A stretch of 64,000 nt of DNA from Aspidapion aeneum (taxonomy: Eukaryota > Arthropoda > Insecta > Coleoptera > Brentidae): NCBI GenBank assembly GCA_963576565.1, contig OY755038.1:202031013-202095012 (forward strand), given 5' to 3'. A model generated the notes under the pieces. The model did not search any database, was not told the origin of the DNA, and saw only the letters and a program-made list of their open reading frames with translations. Position numbers and translations under genes: made by a program. How positions within the stretch are numbered: the stretch's first letter is position 1; each line of letters opens with the position of its first letter. This document shows positions 57,601-64,000 of this stretch, piece by piece.

Positions 57601-57994
57601 GATGTTCACGTAATCCGGATTGTAAGTCTTGGAACTGTCATAATGACAGGAACAGAACGGGTATCCTAACCCATTCTGACACAACACGTTGCAGGAGTCC
57701 TGCCGGGTCGAGATGTTATAGCCCTTTGGTGACGAATCTTTCTTTGTAACCCCTGTTACAACGGGGAGGCTGTCCGGGACCAAGTCGACGCATTCTGTGC
57801 CGCAAGGCGTCCCGCCCAATCCGGACGAACACAGCTCCGTACAGATCCTGTGGATTTGACTTTGGGACACGACGGGACGCAACATTGTTTCTGATTGGTT
57901 CTTGAAGAACGGCAGGGCGGAGTTTTCCCAGCTTGAGAGCGACAGCAGGAATACGAAGGCGTAATAGCGGGCTGCGGACGGGAGTATTGACGTC
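45421..57994 (-). CDS. Secreted cysteine-rich protein gene with two alternative terminal exons
   Basis: A shared exon (57994-57568) can splice in phase 0 to terminal exon B (52831-52664) or A (45603-45421), giving about 197 or 202 residues plus a missing first exon. The shared exon starts with a signal-peptide-like segment (A-A-R-Y-Y-A-F-V-F-L-L-S-L). The protein is built of C-x3-C ... C-x(1-3)-C modules: C-T-E-L-C, C-N-V-L-C, C-S-T-F-C and a fourth in each terminal exon. The splice junction falls inside module 3 (Y-N-Y-Q then I-W-G-C-Q). Probably extracellular and disulfide-bonded. Family not recognised. The start Met lies in an unseen upstream exon. A and B could be mutually exclusive isoform ends. 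Confidence 0.75.
45662..45694. repeat. Short perfect hairpin
   Basis: CTTTCGAAC and its complement GTTCGAAAG bracket a loop containing ACGCATT and AGTGC, close to the exon A acceptor. Function unknown. Confidence 0.5.
46024..46850. other. Intergenic/intronic, no gene
   Basis: Contains GCGCAC/GCACAC-rich short repeats at 46165-46275 and a poly-G run at 46130. ORFs on both strands here are repeat by-products. Confidence 0.4.
46852..47039. mobile_element. 188-bp MITE with CRE-like TIRs
   Basis: AAATTATACGCATTTGTAAT then GACGTCA near the left is mirrored by TGACGTCATTACAAATGCGT near the right. Non-coding. Confidence 0.75.
47179..47247. mobile_element. 69-bp near-perfect palindrome with 6-bp flanking repeat
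   Basis: Arms CTAGAGTCCCTGTATGTTGA and on through CATATTTG mirror each other with a short AT loop. TCCTTG flanks both sides (47173-47178, 47248-47253), like a target duplication of a tiny inserted hairpin. Confidence 0.7.
47729..48542. mobile_element. 814-bp foldback, arms about 350 bp, TACAGG ends
   Basis: Left TACAGGGTAGGGTGTCTCAT and right (complement) TACAGGATGTCTCATTATAT. Arms share AATTGTGTTCGAATTCGC, TTTGACAGGCGCTCAAATTT and ATTAATAGATTAGGCTTGGA with their complements. No coding. Intronic to the cysteine-rich gene if exon A is used. Confidence 0.82.
48543..49194. other. Intronic AT-rich stretch, no feature
   Basis: Mostly ATATATTT-like low-complexity sequence (48660-48850). No exon or repeat end recognised. 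Confidence 0.4.
49195..49445 (-). pseudogene. LINE ORF2 C-terminal fragment (R1/Jockey-like)
   Basis: Minus strand: T-V-R-H-V-L-C-Q-C-P-A-I-A-R, then after a stop F-G-K-L-Q-I and F-F-E-R-F-G-I. This H-V-L-C-x-C-P cysteine/histidine motif lies after RNase H or RT in R1/Jockey-type LINEs. Decayed, with two stops. Confidence 0.7.
49995..51560 (+). pseudogene. Decayed non-LTR retrotransposon ORF2
   Basis: Several frames give consecutive RT parts: K-S-G-K-A-S-E-P-G-G (50497), W-K-I-T-F-I-P-S-I-H-K-K-G-N, L-S-R-L-Y-G-R-I-L, Q-S-G-F-R-A-V-R-S-C (about 50765), G-L-R-Q-G-C-C (about 50945), Q-F-A-D-D-Q-V-I-V (about 51070) and Y-L-G-V-T-F-D (about 51260). Many frameshifts; endonuclease not seen. Clade not assigned. 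Sense opposite to the cysteine-rich host gene. Confidence 0.82.
51907..52623. mobile_element. 717-bp TIR element with TATACAGGGTG end
   Basis: TATACAGGGTGTCTCATAAC and TATACAGTGTGTCCCATAAC (from 52623) begin TIRs that continue TTAGGG(G)TCATAG. No transposase. It ends 40 bp before the stop codon of terminal exon B. Confidence 0.8.
52664..52831 (-). CDS. Terminal exon B of the cysteine-rich gene
   Basis: Acceptor GTATTCTTTCCAG; 55 codons and TGA. Starts I-W-G-C-Q-A-C-S-I-Y-I-D-Y-Y and ends W-C-N-S-E-C-K-E-G, then P-A-C-D-C-T-K-Y-S-H. Same C-Q-x-C start and C-x3-C-x7-C-x-C end as exon A, with different intervening residues. The whole exon and acceptor lie in a 256-bp island between two inverted-repeat elements. 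Confidence 0.78.
   Translation of the reverse strand: MWGCQACSIYIDYYNMVGKNGTKREDRATAWDDWCNSECKEGIQGPACDCTKYSH
52880..54446. mobile_element. 1.57-kb foldback, arms about 550 bp
   Basis: TGTACAGCGTGTCCCATTTT at both ends (exact inverted). Arms continue through TCGATGGGATTAAATGGG, TGCTATACCCTGTAGTTTCG, GCTTATTTTACAAGATATTT and CTGGAAATTTCCAACGTAAA with their complements. The unpaired centre is about 53440-53900. No transposase. It starts 48 bp upstream (transcript sense) of exon B. Confidence 0.85.
54447..55789. other. Intron of the cysteine-rich gene, no clear feature
   Basis: AT-rich with a C-run at 54956-54970. Around 55440-55720 phrases such as AACTAAAATAGCACTG and TTAAC-AGCGTTAAGAAAA echo the decayed module array further right but are too diverged to call. 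Confidence 0.4.
55795..55890 (-). pseudogene. Weak decayed copy of the cysteine-module exon
   Basis: Forward TTCGAGCAG ... AACGGGAACATAACGAGTAA matches the shared-exon region (forward TCGAGCAGATG ... GGAACAGAACGGGTA) with gaps. Followed by the same GCGTTAAAAACACTAAAA spacer seen beside the stronger copies. Confidence 0.4.
56650..56765. repeat. LINE-tail-like motif with GACA microsatellite
   Basis: CCAAATTTCATTAAAATCGG, then GCGGTTTTTGAGTTATG, then about nine (GACA) units at 56718-56757. This ATTTCATTAAAATCGG plus ACAGACAGAC arrangement is common in tails of insect non-LTR/SINE elements. C-rich strings at 56457-56468 and 56577 flank related copies. Confidence 0.6.
56947..57246 (-). pseudogene. 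Two tandem decayed cysteine-module copies in an open frame
   Basis: Two roughly 150-bp repeats keep one frame open for about 99 codons: C-L-N-Y-C-V-S-H-C-L-I-H, P-A-C-K, then about 50 residues later C-L-N-C-C-V-S-H-C-Y-I-H, P-A-C-K. DNA such as CGAGCAGATGTTGACCTAAT and TGACACAACAC matches the shared exon. Many cysteines of the parent are replaced (Ser-Lys-Gln for Cys-Gln-Asn). No in-phase acceptor is visible, so I favour decayed duplicates over a working exon. Confidence 0.65.
57300..57400 (-). pseudogene. Third decayed cysteine-module copy
   Basis: Forward AACGGGAACAAAACGAGTAA and TTGGCACAACACCTTGAGGG correspond to AACAGAACGGGTATCC and TGACACAACACGTTGCAGG of the shared exon. Minus-strand reading gives A-C-K-N-P-Q-G-V-V-P-K, matching the neighbouring repeats. 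Confidence 0.6.
57462..57500 (-). pseudogene. Duplicated end of the shared exon including a splice donor
   Basis: Forward AAAAGCTCACCTAGTTGTAG copies AAAAGCTCACCTGGTAGTTG at the true exon end (57558-57577). So the exon edge and donor were part of the duplicated unit. Confidence 0.6.
57568..57994 (-). CDS. Shared signal-peptide/cysteine exon of the cysteine-rich gene
   Basis: Acceptor AACTTTCACAG, donor GTGAGC after CAG (phase 0). One base completes a codon, then 142 codons. Order: T-S-I-L-P-S, hydrophobic Y-Y-A-F-V-F-L-L-S-L-S (signal peptide-like), then R-I-C-T-E-L-C ... T-P-C-G-T-E-C, a 35-residue linker, S-C-N-V-L-C-Q-N-G-L-G-Y-P-F-C-S-C, D-Y-V-N-I-C-S-T-F-C and Y-N-Y-Q. An internal ATG (57885) lies after the hydrophobic segment and is not the likely start. 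G+C and codon pattern are clearly coding. Confidence 0.8.
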
Positions 57995-58240
57995 CTGTGA
58001 AAGTTAAAAAGCGTAGGCTATAAAACTTACGCTTGCTGACTTGGGCGTTATGAAAAAACGGGGGAAATTGATTTAAAAATTGTTGGAAAAGTATTTGTAA
58101 TGGCGTTGGAATTACTGTTATAAAGTTTTGTGATTAAAAAATATTGAGCCTGCTCTTTTCTAATGCCAAATTAGAAATTGCCGGTGAAAGGAATTTCCTC
58201 ATAGAAAGGGAATTGTTGCTGAGAGATCCCTTTTGAACAT

Positions 58241-58370
58241 TGGCGCACCCAGGGGGGGTTGAGTCCCCCCCAAACCCAAGATTTTATACATATTTTCTTC
58301 ATATTTCATAAATACGAAGATAAAATAGCATAAAACACGACGGACCTAACCATAATAACCACTACACTGC
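58241..58370. mobile_element. GGCGCACCCAGG MITE, copy 2 (left part)
   Basis: TGGCGCACCCAGGGGGGG, then CATATTTCATAAATACG, as in the 24972-25108 copy. The right end is not clear. Confidence 0.6.
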
Positions 58371-58717
58371 TAATCTACTGCAAAATGCCTAGAAAGTGTA
58401 TTTTAGTTAATAACCTAACCTAGATAATTCGACTAAGGGTCCCTTACTACCTAGGTTTTTTTTATCCAATTAAATTGGAGTATTATTTTTTCGCTTTGGT
58501 CATTAGTAACAACCACACATGCAAGATATCGTGGCGCTGTGACTAATTTTCTGGCAAGTGTGAGATTATTTAGTTTCAATCATTTTTTTTGGTAATAAAT
58601 TTAAAAAATAAAGTGTGCCTCGGGGAGACTTGATCCGATACTCCAATTGGGACATTTCGGGATCAATTTTCTCAAACTTTTTTTTTCGATTTTTATAAAA
58701 TATTGTTTGAATTATGC

Positions 58718-58960
58718 ATTCCCAAAATAAATGATATTGTATTGGTTGAGTTTTCCGTGAAAAGGAGGAAGACCTATTTTGTAAGTACCGACAATAATTA
58801 TCAATCAGGTTCCAAAGTATTGGTTAATTTTATGAGAACTGAAAACAAAGATAAAGGTTTTGTAGCTAACGATTGTGTAAAAAATATTTTGCCCCTGCCT
58901 TATTGCAGACGAGGATATTACGATTCTAAGTTAAAGTTTCCCAATATTAACATTGGTTAA
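58718..58960 (+). pseudogene. Transposase C-terminal fragment (Tigger/pogo-like)
   Basis: Reads I-N-D-I-V-L-V-E-F-S-V-K-R-R-K-T-Y, then S-G-S-K-V-L-V-N-F-M-R and V-K-N-I-L-P-L-P. I recall this G-D-F-V-L-V-E-F ... Y-x-V-x-F-L-R ... I-x-x-L-P-x-P layout from C-terminal tails of CENPB/pogo-like insect transposases. No DDE core nearby. Flanking CTTGATCC repeats (58630, 59228) may be part of the same element. Confidence 0.45.
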
Positions 58961-59397
58961 TATTTTATTTTTTGTACTTTGTAATGTTTAAAATTCAATT
59001 AAATTACGTTATTGTATTTTTCTTGAAAATGCGTTACAAAGGGCAGAGCGGGTGTCCAAAAGACTGAATACTGTTTGTGTTACCTAATTTATGAACGTAC
59101 CCTAAGGACATCTTGGGTTTATTGGATACTTTTAGAAATTATAAAAAAAACAATAATTAAATAGACTGAACCAATGGGATCAACTCTCCCACGATCAGGG
59201 AACAAGTTTCCTTTAGGTGGGTTCACTTGATCCCCAATTTAGCGTGTCCAAAAATAGCCTCTATTTTAATACCTAAACAATATTTTGCAAATGTTGCAAT
59301 TTTAACTTAACCTTTTTAAAATTAAACAAAAGCTTAAATGGTGAGAATCTTACTCAAAAAATCTCAAAAGGGATCAAGTCATTACTCTCTATTTTGC

Positions 59398-59600
59398 TTG
59401 TTTTGTTTTTTCAATATTTTGCATCTTCGATATTTTGCGTCTTCGATATTTTGTATCTTCATTATTTTCTGATTCTATATTTTGTTGTTTCAGTATTTTG
59501 TGTTTTCGATATTTTGTGGTTTTGATATTTTTTGATAATAAATGTGGTTTCGATATTTTGTACCTTCGATATTTTCTATTATAGAGTCATTTCTATATTT
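59398..59600. repeat. Degenerate minisatellite, unit like TTCGATATTTTGTGT
   Basis: About ten imperfect units of roughly 15-18 bp (CTTCGATATTTTGCGT, CTTCGATATTTTGTAT, TTTCGATATTTTGTGG and variants). Confidence 0.75.
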
Positions 59601-60786
59601 TGTTTTTTTATCTATAAAGCTTTTTGTGTCATTACAACTTATCAAGCTACATGTTGAAAATATGAAAAAATAGGTGTACGGTTTGGCAAAAAAAATTTTA
59701 GAGCCAAAATTTTTAACGGGTGTAAAGATTTAGTTAGGTACCTAGGTATCTACCTACACTGCCTTTTATTTTAGTGTAGATACCAGATACCCACGTAAGT
59801 AAGTATACTGACTAAAAATTTTAGATCTCCCTGTACAATTTTAAAACTTTAATCTAATAAAAATATTTTGAAATTTAAAAGAAATTCCTAAAGGTGCAAA
59901 GTTAAACGACTAAACAAAACGTTTAACGGGCAAATAATCCTCAACTGGGAGACTCTGCGTTTATAATTTTTAAGGCTTGATTTAGCCCGAGCATAACCAA
60001 AAAATGGAAGAAGATGAACTTGTATACATTGCATTAAGTTTTTAAATTTTCGTCAATTTTGGCTTCTTTACAAGAAAAAATGGCGATATTTTGTCATGTG
60101 TGCAATATTTCAGATAAATATATATCGATGGTTGAAACGCAAAAAGGGCATAAGCGACACATTATTTTTTTTTTACATTTTTGCATTTTTTTACATTTAT
60201 TATTTTTTTCTGCGTCGAATGAGCTATTACTAATTTTCTGTTTTAGAGTCATTTCGATATTTTATTTTTTTTATTCATAAAGCTTTTTGTGTCATTACAA
60301 CTTATCAACCTACATGTTGAAAATATGAAAAAATAGGTGTACGGTTTGGCTAAAAAAATTTTAAAGCCAAAATTTTTAACGGGTGTAAAGATTAAGTTAG
60401 GTACCTAGGTATCTACCTACACTGCCTTTTATTTTAGTGTAGATACCAGATACCTCCGTAAGTAAGTATAGTGACTAAAAATTTTAGATCTCCCTGTACA
60501 ATTTTAAAACTTTACCTAATAAAAATATTTTGAAATTTAAAAGAAATTCTTGTATGTGTAAAGTTAAACGACTAAACAAAACCTTTAACGGGCAAATAAT
60601 CCTCAACTGGGAGACTCTGCGTTTCTGATTTTTAAGGCCTGATTTAGCCCGAGCATAACCAAAAAATGGAAGAAGATGAACTTGTATACATTGTATTAAG
60701 TATTAAAATTTTTGTCGATTTTGGCATCTTTACAAGAAAAAATGGCGATATTTTGATATGTGTGCAAAATTTCAGATAAATATATA
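59580..60786. repeat. Tandem duplication, about 545 bp, period about 661 bp
   Basis: Copy 1 at about 59580-60124 and copy 2 at about 60242-60786, both from TAGAGTCATTTC to TTTCAGATAAATATATA, with scattered substitutions. Landmarks: GTGTACGGTTTGGC, GTTAGGTACCTAGGTATCTA, CTCAACTGGGAGACTCTGCG, AAATGGAAGAAGATGAACTT. No conserved ORF. Confidence 0.88.
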
Positions 60787-63700
60787 AGTTTGCTCGTTAA
60801 CCATAATATTTCTATTAATTGAGCTTGATTGTTATTTTTGAAACACTGAAAACGATAAAAAAGTACTCTTTTTTATAAAACATGGCCTGTTAGAATAAAT
60901 AATTGCATATAGAGCGCCATCGCGCAGATAGACCAATGGAATATTTTTTTATTTAGAAATATATAAGAAATAAAAAAAGTATTCCCAGATAAAATCCCCA
61001 GTAGAAATGGCAATGTTACGAGGTAAAAACGAATAAAATTGAAATAAAATCAATCGACACCAAATAGGCATTTTTAATATTTCTGATTATTTAGGTGGCT
61101 TATCTTAGCATCTATAATCTTTTTGATTTTTTAATTCATTTAAATAATTGAAACGGTTTTAAAGAAAATTTGATTAATCCGAGTCAATACAATATCTTCA
61201 AGAAAATGCGATTTTGCTCTGTTTTTGTCAGTATAAAAACTTATCGTGTTTCCCCTGCAGCATATTTTACTTTTTCTTTATGATTTTTAGTATTAAAGAG
61301 ATCATTTTTTGGAAAAACTAATTACTTGCTCATATTTTTTCCTATTTTAAAAAAAAAATTGTAATCATGTATCATACATACATTTATTATACATAATAAT
61401 ATATCAATTTATTAGAAATTTTAACAGCTTTTAAAAAATGTAGACAGTATATACAGGGTGGTTCTGGTTGTAAAGATATAAAATAAATAAGAAAATTATA
61501 TTTGTACGAATCTCGTATATCAGTAAATCGCATCTGCGCAACAGAAAAGCTAACAAAAAACTTAACGAATTAGGTTCCTGAAACCGCGAAATGGTTCTGT
61601 ATATATGTACAAAATGTTGTAGGGGTACAACTATTTCAAAATTCTAAATTTTTGCCTGGTCTATAAATAGAAATATTTTTTTTCGTTCTAGGCAGTAAAA
61701 CACATATTATATTATTAAGACTTAAATAGACAAAAATAAACATAGAACAACAAAAAATATTTGATAGAAAACTTCTACCTTAGATTTATTGAGTAGGTAG
61801 TCCATCTACAGTACATATCATTATTTTTGAGACTTTTTTCAACTTTTTTCGTCGGCCTATGCTATCTGTTATGGTAAACAGCTGATAACTGTCAAAAAGT
61901 TATCTCAAAATTTATGAAATGGAGTATAGTGCAAACAAAAATATAATATAATGTCTAAATTTTGTTTGGTTTTTTTCTTACAAACAAAAAACAAACAATC
62001 ACAATACTTTCCTTAAAGACTGTGTAACAAAGTGCAGAAGCTTAGAGGGTAGCTTTGAGGCATTAGAAGAGTAAACGCTTTAATAAGTGTCATCATCCAG
62101 TGCAAATATATCACTTTTGTAGCTCTCGTGTTTGTACATGACTCTATTGAAAGAGCAGGAACAAAGAAGCAGTGCTGAGTTATTTTTAACTATAACAAAA
62201 ATTACGCATTTAGTCCTTGGCGTAACTAGCTATGGGGTTTTACGGGACTAGGCTGTGCTTAACTCAGGGCGGCTAGTTAAGTGTTCAATGTACTTTATTG
62301 CCATAAGATTTACATGGTAAAGACTAACATAAAAGAAGAAAATTCCTTTAACTAATTTATGCAATTAATCTATGTAACGTAAATAAAGATAAGTTATAAG
62401 CATTACAAATTTTCTGATTTAACCTCCTCTGGAATTTAAAAACTTCCTGCGTAGTATCCTTTATATATGAGCAGGTTTTTTTATTTCCAATCGAAATTTC
62501 TTTGAGCTTTGCAAGCTTTTAGTGTTATTCGGAATTGCATTAAAAATTGTTGCACAAAAGCAGTATAACTTTATAATGACAGATTGTAATTAGGAATTCT
62601 AATATTTAAACTATACCTTGTATTATGAATATGAAGTGTGTTTATAGATGGAAATTTTTCTTACTGTTTTTTAACAAAGAATGCTGCTTCAAAAATTAAG
62701 ATAGATGGAGTTGTGATTAGAATATTTTTCCTAAACACAGGTCTGTGAGGTTTTAGTTAAAATATAATAATCTTTTTTGCAATAGAATAATGCGTTCGAA
62801 GTTTCTACATTGACCACAAAACTATCTTTTGTTCTTTAGGTTCAAATTTGCAAAAAAATAGAGTTTAGTTTTCCTGGCACAAAACTGCATTGTTTTTCCC
62901 ATGTTATCTGATCATCAATTAATTTTTTAGTTTTATATTACTAATCAGTTTTCTTTTACAGAACACAATGTAGTGGGATTGACCAAGGGTTTGTTTTTCA
63001 GACCATTCCCAACAAACATTTAAAGTTGTAACGACGAAACCCCAACTAGAAAGAATTTCTTAAAAGTAACCGCAACGTACTCCCGCTACGTCTCAGTATA
63101 TCATACAGCGACGTTATAATTTCCTAAGTGGGGAACCAATTTCTGGTTATAACTACTTGGCCAAGTGTTTAAAGTCACTGTAGTAACAACTACAGTACTA
63201 CGTCGTAGCCAGGTATCTACTACGTCATAGAGGCTGTTTTTTTTCCGTAATAGCATAAAAGTTGCGATGTAGTTGCAAATAATATAATCGTTTCTTTTTG
63301 GTAGAATTGTTACACAATATGGTGGACACAACAGTAAACAGACTCGCTTAGTTTTTTTGTTTGGTTATGGTTATAATATGTACTATGTTATCCAAAAGGG
63401 TGAGAATTTACGAGCAGAGGATCAAAATTCGAGTGCGACGCAAAGTTTTTTGTATAACATGCATTATATATATTGCAAAAAACCGGTGCGCCCGTAAAAT
63501 TGAGCCGTTTTCTGGTAGCTGATGGAATTTTTGTGTTGTGATTTTGGAGGTTATGTTTTCATAATCGACAGTTAACTCCAACAAATGGTGCTTAAGAAGA
63601 GCATTTTTGGTAAGCTTCAACTAATTTGTTTATAAAATAGTATAGCTCTTTAATATGAGCTCATAAAACGACAACAAAAATATTAAATTTTCTTTCTTAC

Positions 63701-64000
63701 ATAAAAACATGGCGTCCCAAACTATATTCCCTGATAGTCGAAAGGGTTACTCGAAAGTGAGCTTAAGTTACGGCAACGTGTCACTTACGACTTTTATGTC
63801 GGCATTCCTTTTTAGTTCTAGATAACACGCTCGAATTTCTACTCCTTCGTTGCAGAAACGTATTATTAACTAGCTTTCGCCACTAGAAAACGTCTACAGA
63901 GTGATAGGAACCACGCGATAAGTATAACTACTACCCTCAAGTTATTGGGGTGTCGCCACTTGTCATTTGCCGTTTCTGTCAACAACAGCACCACTGCTTA
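60787..64000. other. Right-end stretch, no supported gene
   Basis: AT-rich to 62900. TATACAGGGTGGTTCTGG at 61453 resembles a TACAGGGTG-type element end with no clear partner. GTACTTTATTGCC near 62290 resembles a reverse LINE tail. The missing first exon of the cysteine-rich gene may lie here or beyond 64000, but no ATG exon with matching phase was found. Minus ORFs at 63101-63331 and 63408-63620 lack motifs. Confidence 0.35.

Overview
This is a 64 kb piece of an AT-rich, intron- and transposon-rich animal nuclear genome. The repeat spectrum (Jockey-type LINE, mariner, tRNA-derived SINE, many foldback elements with TACAGGGTG-like ends) and a TATCGATA promoter motif point to an insect, perhaps a beetle; the order is a guess. 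There is no prokaryotic, CRISPR or rRNA content. Host coding sequence is a small share of the window and had to be assembled exon by exon, checking splice sites and reading phase.

Layout. (1) 21-767, minus strand: the first two coding exons of the ER SNARE gene USE1, running off the left edge. (2) 2469-27416, plus strand: a complete BNIP2/caytaxin-type gene of 8 coding exons and 423 codons with a C-terminal BCH (CRAL-TRIO-like) domain. It is divergent from USE1. Its introns hold a full-length Jockey-like LINE with an 11-bp target duplication, a miniature LTR element (TRIM) ending 40 bp before an exon, a Mutator-like foldback with a 9-bp duplication, a 2.4-kb multi-unit palindrome, SINEs, MITEs and a broken gene of an unnamed family. 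(3) 27.4-41.5 kb: mostly repeats, including an internally deleted mariner and several inverted-repeat elements. (4) 42104-43050, plus strand: two well-spliced candidate exons of an unrecognised gene. (5) 45421-57994, minus strand: a secreted cysteine-rich protein gene. One signal-peptide/cysteine exon can be joined in phase to either of two terminal exons, 4.7 kb and 12 kb downstream, both starting with the same I-W-G-C-Q-x-C motif. Decayed tandem copies of the cysteine module lie between. (6) 58-64 kb: repeats, a Tigger/pogo-like C-terminal fragment and a tandem duplication; no convincing host exon.

The most interesting signals are the two-ended cysteine-rich gene with its decayed modules, the six-unit palindrome in the BNIP2-like intron, and the TRIM next to a splice acceptor. 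Protein-family calls are from remembered motifs and would need database and RNA-seq confirmation.
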